This document shows, piece by piece, positions 39,604 to 48,856 of a DNA stretch of 64,000 bases. Within the stretch, counting starts at the first letter, position 1. Every line of letters begins with the position of its first letter. The notes beneath the pieces are model-generated. The model saw nothing but the letters and a program-made list of their open reading frames with translations. It did no database searches and was not told the DNA's origin. The stretch spans positions 86,963 to 150,962 of the forward strand of contig NZ_KB849627.1 in NCBI RefSeq assembly GCF_000368685.1. Reading direction: 5' to 3'. This stretch comes from Acinetobacter baylyi DSM 14961 = CIP 107474 (GTDB lineage Bacteria > Pseudomonadota > Gammaproteobacteria > Pseudomonadales > Moraxellaceae). A program made the position numbers and the translations under genes.

Positions 39604-42216
39604 TTAAAATTTATAACTAAATTGGCCTTGTACAGTCAGAGGACGCATTGGTTGTAGAAACTCGCTATTCGCTCCTGCTAAACCATTCACAAAATTTCGT
39701 TGATTGGTTAGGTTAAGAATATTAAGGCCCACCGTCCATTGTGGCTGGCGATAATAAAGACCTAAGTCCAAATTGTAGTTATTCGGTATTTTCACGGTTT
39801 GACTTAAGTTTGTGTACCAGTAACTTGTCCACCATCCTGATAGGTTTACCCCAAAACCAGACTGATGTTGGTAATCTACATAAGCACTTGCAGAGTACTT
39901 GGGAATTCCTGCTGCATCATAACGTCCGGCTTTACGTTGGTTTAAAGCGTTACTGTCTCCCCAAACCGTAGCATTGTCCGCATGAAAGCCAAATGGTGAG
40001 AAACCAGCAGGTATTATAGAGCTGTATTGGGCATCTAAATAAGTGAAATTACTACCAATCGCTATATTTTTTTGGAGTTGCCATCTTAATGATGACTCAA
40101 TACCTTTTATTTCAAAACGAGCCATATTACCGTTCGTATCTGGCGATAAATCTCGTTTTTGTTCAAATCCGCTTAGGGTTAAAAATAATTTGTCAGTGAT
40201 AGGTTCATATTTAAATCCTACTTCTTTTAGCTCACTTTGACTGTCAAAAGCTAAAGGATTGAGTTGATTTACTGCACCCCAAATCAAGAAAGGCCCAAAT
40301 ACTCCCGTATTTAATGCGGTGCTTTTGTCATAGGTAAAATAGAGTGTGCTTTTCGCAGTAGGCTTAATAAACGTACTCAGTTGATAGCTCAATAGACTAT
40401 ATTTGTCACTCGAAGAACGGACATCTGTTGGGGTTAAAACAAGTGGGTTTTCAAGTTTTGCTCTTACAGAACTATGGTTAATGCCTAAATTAATACCGAA
40501 TACATCGTTAAAGGTAAAGTTTTGTTGAGTGAACACACTCAACGTATCCCAGAAACCAGAGCCCGTATAGACAGCACCTCCTCCATTCGGTGGAAAGCCA
40601 CCTTTTTCAGCATATAAACCATTTCCAATTGGATACATGCGCGGTAAATTTAAATAGCCAAAATATTGAGAATATTGAGGCACTCCGGCTTGTCCAATCC
40701 AACCTCCTGTTGAGCCGCTATTGTTCATTAACCCCAGTAAATCACCAGGGTTCTTCTGTGATGGATCATTGGTTAAATCATAAGGATTAATATTAAAACT
40801 ATTATTTGCAGCTAAAGAGGTAAACTTCTCATGACGATATGTTCCGCCTGTACTGCTTTTATTATTAATTTTTACGCTACCTATTTCAAAATCATAGTCA
40901 GCTAAAAACTCTAGTCGGTTATCAATTAACTCATGATCTAAATCTGTAAAGAAGCTTCCAACAGAGTCGCCTAAATCTTTGTTATTTTGATAGAGCGTAC
41001 TGTTTGCAATAGACCAATGTTCATTTAAATCTTTAATGACTTTTAATTGAGTGCTAAATCGCTTAGCACTATTTTTATCTTCACTACGTCCTGAAACATT
41101 ATCATCTAGCTTAACCAATTCATTACCGGGGATTGATGGATCATATACCCAACCTTTAATGGTTCCTGCTTGATCCGCAGTTGAGTTCGGTAACGGCGTG
41201 GTCTGAACTCCACCAACAGCAACATATTGGTTTTTATCGTTCTTCTGACGAGTTTGCCAACCAATGACTTTAGAATTTGCAGCACCAGATTCAAATACAG
41301 GAGACCAAAAAGTCGAACCGTTTTGAATAATAGGCGTAGCTCTACCTTTGTAATAAAGACCATTATCAACCGATTGTTGCGATGCTCTATTCCAGCCATG
41401 TGTGACATTAAAATCATAATAATCGTCGTAACTGATATTCCAATCGACTCTTAAACGATCATTTGGGCGCCAAGCAAGTGCCCCATAAAATGCATTAAAG
41501 TTATTTTTCACATTGTCATAATAGTCATCTGTTTTTTGAGCTGTTGCACTCACGCGAAATGCTAATTCTTTTGAAATGGGTGCCGTATGATCAATACTGA
41601 CAGAGAAATTAGGCTCTGCGCCTTTACCTGAGTAAATGGAACCTACAGTCCCAGAGATATTGGTCTCGGCTTTATTAAAATTAGGCTTTTTGGTGAGGTA
41701 GTTAATATATCCGCCAGAACCTGAAGTCGGCGCAAAAATCACACCGGTTGGTCCTGCTACAATATCGGCTCCTTCATAAGCATTGAGATTCGTTGGATGG
41801 CGAGTGCTGTAAATACGTTGACTATCTTGAAAAACCTCCGAGTTCTGCCCACGAATTTGTGGAGCAAAGTTAGCATTTTGTCCCCCACCTCGTGTAATGC
41901 TTGGCGCATATTTGACGAGATCATCCGCACTGCGAATAACATCTTCTCTAAATTGTTGTTCTGATACTTGGGATACTACACGCGGAGTATCCAATACAGA
42001 GCTATCCGTTCCATAAATCGAGGTAACTTTGCGTTTGGGAACTACGGTCGTTTTATTAGTCGCTCCAGTAACGACTACATCGGACAAAGTAATTACATCA
42101 CTTTCAGAATCACCTGCTTGGTGTGATGTTTCTTCGGCAAAAACATATAACGGTAAAGTTGCCCCTAATACGCTAAGCGCAATAACTAAAGGTTTTAATT
42201 GAAAAGGCTGTCTCAT
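39604..42216 (-). CDS. TonB-dependent outer-membrane receptor, copy B
   Basis: An 870-residue receptor. The signal peptide ends near residue 27 (PLYVFAEE). The plug holds VVVTGATNKTTVVP and RVVSQVSEQQF and resembles the FhuE/FecA-type plug. The last strand is LTVQGQFSYKF. It is transcribed divergently from the Tat lipoprotein binding protein at 42502, and both starts have sigma-54-type sites in the shared region. The substrate is unknown; context suggests an organosulfur compound or a carrier of one. Confidence 0.88.
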   Translation of the reverse strand: MRQPFQLKPLVIALSVLGATLPLYVFAEETSHQAGDSESDVITLSDVVVTGATNKTTVVPKRKVTSIYGTDSSVLDTPRVVSQVSEQQFREDVIRSADDLVKYAPSITRGGGQNANFAPQIRGQNSEVFQDSQRIYSTRHPTNLNAYEGADIVAGPTGVIFAPTSGSGGYINYLTKKPNFNKAETNISGTVGSIYSGKGAEPNFSVSIDHTAPISKELAFRVSATAQKTDDYYDNVKNNFNAFYGALAWRPNDRLRVDWNISYDDYYDFNVTHGWNRASQQSVDNGLYYKGRATPIIQNGSTFWSPVFESGAANSKVIGWQTRQKNDKNQYVAVGGVQTTPLPNSTADQAGTIKGWVYDPSIPGNELVKLDDNVSGRSEDKNSAKRFSTQLKVIKDLNEHWSIANSTLYQNNKDLGDSVGSFFTDLDHELIDNRLEFLADYDFEIGSVKINNKSSTGGTYRHEKFTSLAANNSFNINPYDLTNDPSQKNPGDLLGLMNNSGSTGGWIGQAGVPQYSQYFGYLNLPRMYPIGNGLYAEKGGFPPNGGGAVYTGSGFWDTLSVFTQQNFTFNDVFGINLGINHSSVRAKLENPLVLTPTDVRSSSDKYSLLSYQLSTFIKPTAKSTLYFTYDKSTALNTGVFGPFLIWGAVNQLNPLAFDSQSELKEVGFKYEPITDKLFLTLSGFEQKRDLSPDTNGNMARFEIKGIESSLRWQLQKNIAIGSNFTYLDAQYSSIIPAGFSPFGFHADNATVWGDSNALNQRKAGRYDAAGIPKYSASAYVDYQHQSGFGVNLSGWWTSYWYTNLSQTVKIPNNYNLDLGLYYRQPQWTVGLNILNLTNQRNFVNGLAGANSEFLQPMRPLTVQGQFSYKF

Positions 42217-42251
42217 ATCACACTCAGTAAAGTAAATTTACAATGCGTTAC

Positions 42252-42267
42252 GCAAAGCCTATGCCAA
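42252..42267 (-). promoter_or_regulatory. sigma-54 promoter of receptor B
   Basis: The minus strand reads TTGGCATAGGCTTTGC, with correct GG-to-GC spacing of 12 bases and a close match to the TGGCA/TTTGC consensus. It lies 36-51 bases upstream of the ATG. Confidence 0.78.
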
Positions 42268-42447
42268 CCATTAAATGACCAAATAATTTATCCTAACCAC
42301 TTGATTCAGTTGTTTTTAATTTTGTATTATTTACTTATGAATTCTATTCATGTTTATTTTTTCAACAAAGCTGTTGAAATAGAGACACTCATCAAAAATA
42401 ATAATTATATAAGTTGTTGATAAATATATTAAAATTATATAAAAATA

Positions 42448-42464
42448 TTGGCATTTATTCTGCA
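42448..42464 (+). promoter_or_regulatory. sigma-54 promoter of the Tat lipoprotein gene
   Basis: TTGGCATTTATTCTGCA with 12-base spacing between GG and GC, 38 bases before the ATG at 42502. Nearly identical to the promoter at 54131. Confidence 0.75.
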
Positions 42465-42501
42465 ATACCTCAGAAGATGAAGATCTAATCAGGTATTTAT
42501 A

Positions 42502-44085
42502 ATGACAAATCAAACATTTCAGTTATCACGTCGAAAATTTTTAACACAAAGTCTCACGGCGCTAGGTGGCGTCTCTTTGATGGGCAGTTTATCAGGTTGT
42601 GGCCCCTCTCCAGATAATAGTAACGAATCAAAAAGAGCTTCTTCAGCAACACCTAAGCATGGAGGAGTTATACGCTTGGGACTGATTGGAGGACAACAAT
42701 CAGGCAGTCTAGATCCTCATCTTTCAGCATCTAGTAGTGGTATTACACGAGGTTTCGCTATTTATAATAAGTTATGGGAATGGGATGAAAATATGCTGCC
42801 CCGACTTGCTTTAGCGGAGTTTGCCGAGCCTAATCACAATGCAAGCGAATGGACCATCCGTTTACGCAAAGGCTTAGAGTTTCATCACGGTAAAACCATT
42901 ACCGCTGATGATGTGATCTTTTCAGTGAAACGCCTAACAGACCCTAAACTCGCTTCACCATTTCGTAATCTGGTGCAGTGGATTGATCGAGATCGTATTC
43001 AAAAACTCGATGAATACACAGTTCGTATTCCTTTTATTCGAACGATTCTCGGCTTTGTGGCACTGCCCGAAACTTGGGTAAACTTTGGAGGAATTGTACC
43101 GACCGACTTCGACCCTATTCATAATCCAGTCGGGGCTGGTCCATATAAAGTTCAGGAGTTTATTCCAGGGCAGCGTACTGTTTTTACCCGTTTTAATAAC
43201 TATTTTAAAGCTGACAAACCTTATGCAGATCGTTTTGAAGTGATTGATTTTAAAGATCAGGTCTCTCGATTAAATGCTTTATTGGCTGGGCAAATTGATG
43301 TCGCAAATGCGATTTCTCCTGAGTATATTAAAATTTTGGAGCAAGCAAAACACATTCAAACCATACGCTCTGAGACCAATACACATAATAGTTTTGACTT
43401 TAATACTCAACAAGCGCCGTTTAATGACCCTAGAGTGCGTCAGGCATTTCGTTTGATTGCAAACCGGGAGGAGTTGGTACAACGAGGCTTAAATGGACAA
43501 GGTCGAATCGCCAACGATCTTTATTCGCCGCAAGATCCTGCCTTTCTCAATTTGCCACAGCGCCAACAAAATATTGCCGAGGCAAAAAATCTATTAGCGC
43601 AAGCAGGTTTTAAAAATGGTTTAAGTGTAGAGCTTGTTACTCCAGTCAGTAGTGCTCAATCTGCACTAATTTTTGCCGAGCAAGCGAAACAAGCCAATGT
43701 AAATATTCGAGTGAAACAAGTTGATTTTGCAACGTTTAATGGTCCTAATCGCAGTAAATGGCAACTATCGAGTAATGCGACTAATGTTGGCACACCCTAT
43801 TTATCAACTGCCGTTGTTAACGATGCCCCAATTTCCACGACGAATCGTGTGAACTTTAAAGACCCTGAATACAGTGAATTGTTTTTTAAAGCAATAGCTG
43901 AGCCAGATTTAGCCAAACGCAAAATCTATTTAGCTCAAGCACAAAGAATTCAGCATGAACGTGGTGGCATGCTCATTTGGGGGTTTAGTCATACCATTGA
44001 CGCTGCAGCTAAAAATATTGGTGGTTTAGCTTCCGAACATACGATTTTTCCAACTTGGCGATTTGAGAAACTCTGGAAAGCTTAA
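42502..44085 (+). CDS. Tat-exported lipoprotein, family 5 solute-binding protein
   Basis: A 527-residue binding protein of the oligopeptide/nickel type (family 5): LGLIGGQQSGSLDPHLSAS, WTIRLRKGLEFHHGKTITAD, NPVGAGPYKVQEF, DPRVRQAFRLIANREELV. The N terminus has a twin-arginine signal (SRRKFLTQS, residues 9-17) followed by a lipobox (LSGC, Cys 33), so it should be folded in the cytoplasm, exported by Tat and anchored as a lipoprotein. No matching permease genes are seen nearby. A separate tatABC lies 7 kb downstream. Confidence 0.87.
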   Translation: MTNQTFQLSRRKFLTQSLTALGGVSLMGSLSGCGPSPDNSNESKRASSATPKHGGVIRLGLIGGQQSGSLDPHLSASSSGITRGFAIYNKLWEWDENMLPRLALAEFAEPNHNASEWTIRLRKGLEFHHGKTITADDVIFSVKRLTDPKLASPFRNLVQWIDRDRIQKLDEYTVRIPFIRTILGFVALPETWVNFGGIVPTDFDPIHNPVGAGPYKVQEFIPGQRTVFTRFNNYFKADKPYADRFEVIDFKDQVSRLNALLAGQIDVANAISPEYIKILEQAKHIQTIRSETNTHNSFDFNTQQAPFNDPRVRQAFRLIANREELVQRGLNGQGRIANDLYSPQDPAFLNLPQRQQNIAEAKNLLAQAGFKNGLSVELVTPVSSAQSALIFAEQAKQANVNIRVKQVDFATFNGPNRSKWQLSSNATNVGTPYLSTAVVNDAPISTTNRVNFKDPEYSELFFKAIAEPDLAKRKIYLAQAQRIQHERGGMLIWGFSHTIDAAAKNIGGLASEHTIFPTWRFEKLWKA

Positions 44086-44110
44086 TACTCATCTGTAAAC
44101 TCACTATATA

Positions 44111-44137
44111 AAAAAAGCTGCCGAAGCAGCTTTTTTT
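44111..44137. terminator. bidirectional terminator between the lipoprotein gene and exbD
   Basis: A run of A, GCTGC, CGAA loop, GCAGC, a run of seven T. Symmetric A and T tracts serve both the plus-strand binding-protein gene and the minus-strand tonB-exbB-exbD operon. Confidence 0.88.
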
Positions 44138-44149
44138 ATGGAGACATAA

Positions 44150-44554
44150 TTATTTAGGCACTGTAATCACAGAGAGTTTATCTACACCTACACGTTCAAT
44201 ACTTGCCAATAATTTTGCGACTGTTCCATACGGGATCGTCTCATCAGCATTTAAATTTAATGCTAATTTAGGGTTACTGCTTTTGCGTGACTTTATTTCT
44301 TGTTCAAAGTTCGCAAGTGTCACCTTATCCTTATCAAGGAATATTTCACCTTGTGGATTTACACTAATCACCACAGCTTTGTTTTGATCTGTCGATTGAG
44401 TTGGAGCAGCCTTGGGTAAGTTTACTTTCACGGTATTTGTTAATAAAGGAGCTGTCACAATGAATACGATGAGTAAAACTAACATGACATCGACTAACGG
44501 CGTAATATTAATTTCACTGACAACATCATCTTGTTCAGAAGTAGAAATTGCCAT
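44150..44554 (-). CDS. exbD: biopolymer transport protein ExbD
   Basis: A 134-residue inner-membrane protein with a short cytoplasmic N terminus, one membrane helix (PLVDVMLVLLIVFIVTAP, about residues 20-40, holding the essential Asp) and a periplasmic domain. It forms the proton channel with ExbB to energise TonB. It shares a base with the end of exbB, so the operon is tight. Confidence 0.93.
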   Translation of the reverse strand: MAISTSEQDDVVSEINITPLVDVMLVLLIVFIVTAPLLTNTVKVNLPKAAPTQSTDQNKAVVISVNPQGEIFLDKDKVTLANFEQEIKSRKSSNPKLALNLNADETIPYGTVAKLLASIERVGVDKLSVITVPK

Positions 44555-45288
44555 TATGCAAACACTCCTTTTTCTTTGACTTCCTTAGTGGAATTATCTT
44601 TAACCGCCGAATTACCAATGGTACCTTTTTTAGCAGTTGGTAATTGAAATCCTGCTTTTTGATTCAGGCTGACGAAGTCCGTTGCAAAGTCATCCAGATC
44701 TGCGCCAATTGTTTTTACTTTACGCACAAAGTAGTTATAAGCAAGTACCGCAGGTACAGCAACTGCAATACCAATACCCGTTGCAACCAGCGCCTCTCCA
44801 ATTGGTCCAGCCACGACGTCCATACTCGCATTACCAGAACTAGCAATCGCTTGTAATGCATGAATAATCCCAAATACTGTACCGAACAGACCAATAAATG
44901 GTGCATTATTCCCAATAGAAGCCAATAGAGCTGAACCTTTTTCCAATTGGCGGCGCTCAGTTAGAACTTGTTTGCTTAAATGGCGCTCTAATAGGTCCTG
45001 ACGGCTCCAACTGTTTTGCAAGTCTTGATGCGTTTTTTCATCTGCTTCAATTAAAGTCTGAAAACCGGCATTAGCCACTCGTGCTGCTGGGCCTTCACCC
45101 AATTCAGATTTGGTTACTGCATCTGATAAGTTTTTTGCTTTCCAAAACTCTTCTACAAAAATTTTACTTTGTTTTGTTGCTCGCTGCGTCTGGACCACTT
45201 TAACCACAATCAACACCCAAGTCACAATTGAGAAAGCAACCAACAACCAGATCGTGCCGTCGTGGATCAATGAATTAATATCTGACAT
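44554..45288 (-). CDS. exbB: biopolymer transport protein ExbB (TolQ/MotA family)
   Basis: A 244-residue protein with three membrane helices: near residues 12-30, 120-145 (LLASIGNNAPFIGLFGTVFG) and 160-185 (GEALVATGIGIAVAVPAVLAY). These are the ExbB family hallmarks. It is the middle gene of tonB-exbB-exbD, and would power the three TonB-dependent receptors of this island. Confidence 0.93.
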   Translation of the reverse strand: MSDINSLIHDGTIWLLVAFSIVTWVLIVVKVVQTQRATKQSKIFVEEFWKAKNLSDAVTKSELGEGPAARVANAGFQTLIEADEKTHQDLQNSWSRQDLLERHLSKQVLTERRQLEKGSALLASIGNNAPFIGLFGTVFGIIHALQAIASSGNASMDVVAGPIGEALVATGIGIAVAVPAVLAYNYFVRKVKTIGADLDDFATDFVSLNQKAGFQLPTAKKGTIGNSAVKDNSTKEVKEKGVFA

Positions 45289-45312
45289 GAAAATATCCTC
45301 TTAATTTAAATT

Positions 45313-46140
45313 TTATTTCGGTAATTGATAATGAATTGGAACATCGACCCAGCCTTCTACAGGGGTTTTCCCTTTCAGCGCAGGTGAAAATTTCCATTGC
45401 TTTACTGTTCTTACGGCAGCACTGTCTAGAAGTTTTTTTCCACTACTTTGCTTGACACTGACTGTATCTGGACTGCCATTTGCTAATACCTTGACCCGTA
45501 AAATCACTGAGCCTTCCCAACCACGTTCTAAAGCTTGTTCAGGGTATTCAGGTGCAGGGTTACTGAGATATCCGGCATAACCTTTGGCTTCAGTCACAGG
45601 TAAATTGTCATCTGACGCTTTTACAGGCTCAGCTACTTTTTTAACTGGTTCTGCGACTACTTCTTTTGTGGCCACAGGCTCTGCAACCTTTTGTGGAGTT
45701 GGTTCAGCCACCGCTTTTGCAACTGGCTTAGGTTGTTCCACACTTTTTTGGACAGGTTTGGGCTGTTCAACCTGTTTGGGAATTGGCTTAGGCTTTTCCA
45801 CGACAGGTGGAACTTTGGGTTTTTCAGTAATCGGTGGAATTTTGGGTTCAATCACTTTAGGTGGTTCAACGGGTTTTACGATTTCAATCACCACAGGTTC
45901 GGGTTTATGAATATCTAAAGCGGGTGTCGGTAATTGTTTTGCGACATACCAAATTCCAAGATGTGCTGAAACAACCGCAATAATTGCGATTAAGACTTTA
46001 TTCGACTTCACTGGAGCAGGTTGAATAGCTTCTTGTTCATGCCGTGTAAACGGATCTGCAATTTCAGGTGTAGTTGCACCTGTCACAAATTGCTCAAAGA
46101 GCAAAGCCCGCTTATGGGGATTAAAGATTTGATCACGCAT
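45313..46140 (-). CDS. tonB: energy-transducing protein TonB
   Basis: A 275-residue protein: a short cytoplasmic N terminus, one membrane helix (VLIAIIAVVSAHLGIWYV, about residues 49-66), a long Pro/Lys/Glu-rich spacer (repeats of PKP, EKP, EPV) and a C-terminal TonB domain with YPEQALERGWEGSVILRVKV. The cytoplasmic extension of about 48 residues before the helix is longer than in E. coli TonB. A sigma-54 promoter precedes it, unlike typical iron-controlled tonB genes. Confidence 0.92.
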   Translation of the reverse strand: MRDQIFNPHKRALLFEQFVTGATTPEIADPFTRHEQEAIQPAPVKSNKVLIAIIAVVSAHLGIWYVAKQLPTPALDIHKPEPVVIEIVKPVEPPKVIEPKIPPITEKPKVPPVVEKPKPIPKQVEQPKPVQKSVEQPKPVAKAVAEPTPQKVAEPVATKEVVAEPVKKVAEPVKASDDNLPVTEAKGYAGYLSNPAPEYPEQALERGWEGSVILRVKVLANGSPDTVSVKQSSGKKLLDSAAVRTVKQWKFSPALKGKTPVEGWVDVPIHYQLPK

Positions 46141-46178
46141 AGGAACTTAAACTAAAAATAAAATATTGACTGAGAAAT

Positions 46179-46194
46179 TGCACAAGCTATGCCA
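46179..46194 (-). promoter_or_regulatory. sigma-54 promoter of tonB-exbB-exbD
   Basis: The minus strand reads TGGCATAGCTTGTGCA with 12-base GG-to-GC spacing. It lies 39-54 bases upstream of the tonB ATG. Confidence 0.72.
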
Positions 46195-46279
46195 AAATAG
46201 TAAGCTATTATTTTTTATAGATTTAACTCACATCTTTCAGATATTTAATATAAAAAATGTTGATTTTCAGACATTGTTA

Positions 46280-46295
46280 TGTTGTTCAAACAACA
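46280..46295. promoter_or_regulatory. TGTTG-N6-CAACA element upstream of tonB
   Basis: TGTTG TTCAAA CAACA, a perfect dyad about 85 bases upstream of the tonB sigma-54 promoter. Confidence 0.55.
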
Positions 46296-46336
46296 AGATC
46301 TCTTTGATATCGCAAAGAGATCTAAGTTTATGATTT

Positions 46337-47464
46337 TTACATATATCTTAATAAAGGTAAGACTTCTTCAGCTACCCTGTAAGCCTCTTCTAAATGCGGG
46401 TTACTGGCTAAAATAAAATGTCCCACCCCAATATCAATATATTCTTGCAAACGTTCTGCGACTTGCTCATAGCTTCCGACTAAAATACAGTTTGGGCCAC
46501 CTCTTACATTTGACATTCCCGCCCAAACATTTGGACTCACAAATAAGTCTTCAAAACGGTTGCCCTGTGCCAAGGCTTGCTGGCGCTTCGCGCCTACAGA
46601 CTCAGTGTCTTTGCGCTCAAAAGCATTATTATCAACAGCAATCGTTTCATACATTTGTTTCAGTTCTTGAAAGGCTTGTTCTTGGGTTGGGCGGGCTAAA
46701 ATATCAATACGCATGCCAAATTTAACTTTGCGTTCCGGCGAATTCTGCTCAAAGAAGTTTTGAGCCTGTTCGATCACTTTCTTCTGCTGGTCTACAGGTT
46801 CGCCCCAAGTTAAATGGATATCTGCATGACGTCCTGCGACTTGTAAAGCTGCATCACTTGCACCTGCTAACCATAAGCGTGGAACTTCATATTGATTCAT
46901 TGGGTATTTCAGGCCGCCCTGTTCAACATGGAAAAACTTTCCATCGAAATTGAAAGGTGCATGGTGCGAATAACCTTTCACAAATTCTAAAAATTCATTG
47001 GTTCGTGCATAACGTTGATCATGTTCAATAAAATCCCCATACGCGCGTTGTTGTGCACCGCCTCCTCCTGAAATCACATTCCACTCTACTCGTCCCTGAC
47101 TTAAACGCTGCAAACTTGCAGCCATTTGGCTTGCATAAGCAGGATGAATAAACCAAGGTTGAATTGCGATGAGTAAACGAAGTCTTTTAGTTTCTCTGGC
47201 CAATGCAGACGCTAACACCCATGGTTCTTCAGTATGTGGAAAAGCAGGAATGAGTGCGCCATGAAAACCAACAATATCGGCTGCTTTCGCCACTTGCTCG
47301 ACATAATCATAGTAAGCAAATAACTGATCTTCATGTTGCGGTGCAACACGTTGTGGAGATTGAACTGCTGGGGTTAATTGATTCCATTCACCGCGTGTGT
47401 GTAATTGATGTGCTCGACGACCATCCCCGTGAACAGGGATTCTCCATAAAAACTCGACTGACAT
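46337..47464 (-). CDS. LLM-class flavin-dependent monooxygenase (SsuD-like), copy B
   Basis: A 375-residue luciferase-family enzyme. It starts MSVEFLWRIPVHGDGRR, close to the SsuD opening FWFLPTHGDG, and has WNVISGGGGAQQRAYGD, HDQRYARTNEFLEF, FHVEQGGLKYP and LVGSYEQVAERLQEY. Likely FMNH2-dependent cleavage of an organosulfur (sulfonate-type) compound. It is divergent from the ABC importer operon at 47780, and both have sigma-54-type promoters in the shared region. Confidence 0.86.
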   Translation of the reverse strand: MSVEFLWRIPVHGDGRRAHQLHTRGEWNQLTPAVQSPQRVAPQHEDQLFAYYDYVEQVAKAADIVGFHGALIPAFPHTEEPWVLASALARETKRLRLLIAIQPWFIHPAYASQMAASLQRLSQGRVEWNVISGGGGAQQRAYGDFIEHDQRYARTNEFLEFVKGYSHHAPFNFDGKFFHVEQGGLKYPMNQYEVPRLWLAGASDAALQVAGRHADIHLTWGEPVDQQKKVIEQAQNFFEQNSPERKVKFGMRIDILARPTQEQAFQELKQMYETIAVDNNAFERKDTESVGAKRQQALAQGNRFEDLFVSPNVWAGMSNVRGGPNCILVGSYEQVAERLQEYIDIGVGHFILASNPHLEEAYRVAEEVLPLLRYM

Positions 47465-47520
47465 AATGAATCTCGATAATTTAAAGTTTTGACGATATTT
47501 AATTCGTTAAAGGTCTTATG

Positions 47521-47536
47521 AGCAGGAATCATGCCG
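47521..47536 (-). promoter_or_regulatory. sigma-54 promoter of SsuD-like copy B
   Basis: The minus strand reads CGGCATGATTCCTGCT, with 12-base GG-to-GC spacing; the -24 box departs from TGGCA by one base. It lies 57-72 bases upstream of the ATG. Confidence 0.6.
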
Positions 47537-47608
47537 TTATTTTTTTTAATTAATTTTTTACTATATTATTGTTTTATATGAAGATTAAAAAATCAAATTT
47601 AACGGCTG

Positions 47609-47624
47609 TGTTGATATTCCAACA
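47609..47624. promoter_or_regulatory. TGTTG-N6-CAACA element in the divergent region
   Basis: TGTTG ATATTC CAACA, a perfect dyad lying between two divergent sigma-54-type promoters (47521 and 47728), about 75 and 105 bases from each. One site could serve both. Confidence 0.58.
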
Positions 47625-47727
47625 CTTGAGTGCTCAAGAATGTCCCTATCACAACACAACGACGACATTTAACCTCAACAGTAACTCTAAAAAATTATAA
47701 TTTATTGATTTATTTAAGATAAATTTA

Positions 47728-47744
47728 TTGGCGTGGTTCTTGCT
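47728..47744 (+). promoter_or_regulatory. sigma-54 promoter of the sulfonate-type ABC operon
   Basis: TTGGCGTGGTTCTTGCT, with 12-base GG-to-GC spacing, 36 bases before the ATG at 47780. Confidence 0.76.
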
Positions 47745-47779
47745 CAGTATCCAATATATTTTTTATTTTTTATGATGAT

Positions 47780-48853
47780 ATGCGTACTTTTCCACATCTA
47801 CTTTTAGGTTTTAGTTTTTTGGGTCTTATTGCTTGTGGCGCACAAAAAACAGAAGAGACCACTTCAAAAGAGTCTGAACAGCAACAACTTCGAATTGCTG
47901 TGGTTGCCAATGGCACTTCGGGTAGTTTGGACTTTATAGGTGTGCCGCAACTCATTTCACAAGATCAAATCTTTTTAAAAGCATTAAAGCAAAATCACAT
48001 TGAATTAAAATGGGAACCTGTGACCACAGCTGCAGTAGCAACTCTGGTTAATGAAAGTTTTCTAAATAATAAAATCGATTTTGCTTTTTATGGAAATCTT
48101 CCTGCTGTAGTCCTGAATGCAACAGGCGTTAAAACACAGATTGTTGTACCCGGAGGTATTGGTAATAACGTTTACCTTATTGTTCCAGAAAATTCACCTA
48201 TTAAATCTATTGAAGAATTAAAAGGTAAAAAAATTGCATTACATCGTGGCCGTCCGTGGGAAATTAACTTTGGGCAACTCATACAAAGTAAAGGATTAAG
48301 CTTAAAAGACTTTCAAATTGTGAATTTAAATCCGCAGGCTGGGGCTGCGGCTTTATCTGCCAAAAGTGTAGATGCCTTTTTTACTTTAAGCGATGCGCTT
48401 ACATTACAAGATCGCCATCTGGGTAAAATTATTTGGTCATCACAATCTTTGCCCGCAAATTGGAAAATGCGTGCCGAACTCTGGGGTAGCAAACGTTATA
48501 TTGAGCAACATCCAGATACCACACAATTACTTGCTGATGCGACAGTACGTGCAATGGACTGGATTTCACACCATCAAGATGAGTTTCAGCAAAGTCAAAC
48601 TAAGTTTGGCCAACCTCTGAGTGTGATTCAACGTGAAAGCCAGAACACGGCAAGCACATGGCAACAAGACTGGTCTCCAGACTATCAAGTCGACTTTCTT
48701 AAACAGCATTATTCAAAAGTCATTGATCATGCTGTGAAAAATCAGCTTATTCAAACGCCAATCAAAGCAGATGAACTGTTAAATCCGAAGTTTACACGTC
48801 AAGCGATTCAAAATTTACAGACTGATCATTCTTCAAATAAGCAGGAAAACTAG
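47780..48853 (+). CDS. sulfonate/nitrate-type ABC transporter substrate-binding lipoprotein
   Basis: A 357-residue protein with a lipoprotein signal (lipobox LIAC near residue 19) and the SsuA/NMT1 fold: LRIAVVANGTSGSLDF, DFAFYGNLPAVVLNATG, NNVYLIVPENSPIKSIEEL, KGKKIALHRGRPWEINF. Family members bind alkanesulfonates, taurine or nitrate; the setting favours an organosulfur ligand. It heads an operon with two permeases and an ATPase. Confidence 0.85.
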   Translation: MRTFPHLLLGFSFLGLIACGAQKTEETTSKESEQQQLRIAVVANGTSGSLDFIGVPQLISQDQIFLKALKQNHIELKWEPVTTAAVATLVNESFLNNKIDFAFYGNLPAVVLNATGVKTQIVVPGGIGNNVYLIVPENSPIKSIEELKGKKIALHRGRPWEINFGQLIQSKGLSLKDFQIVNLNPQAGAAALSAKSVDAFFTLSDALTLQDRHLGKIIWSSQSLPANWKMRAELWGSKRYIEQHPDTTQLLADATVRAMDWISHHQDEFQQSQTKFGQPLSVIQRESQNTASTWQQDWSPDYQVDFLKQHYSKVIDHAVKNQLIQTPIKADELLNPKFTRQAIQNLQTDHSSNKQEN

Positions 48854-48856
48854 ACA

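Noticed and set aside
37026..42216. Siderophore uptake as the role of the two receptors
   Set aside because: No siderophore biosynthesis, ferric reductase or obvious Fur site nearby, while sigma-54-type promoters and sulfur enzymes surround them. It is not excluded, only less likely.
45584..45910. Open frame of 108 codons on the plus strand opposite tonB, rich in Gly, Thr and Ser
   Set aside because: It is the antisense image of the Pro/Lys/Glu-rich TonB spacer; low complexity and no ribosome binding site.
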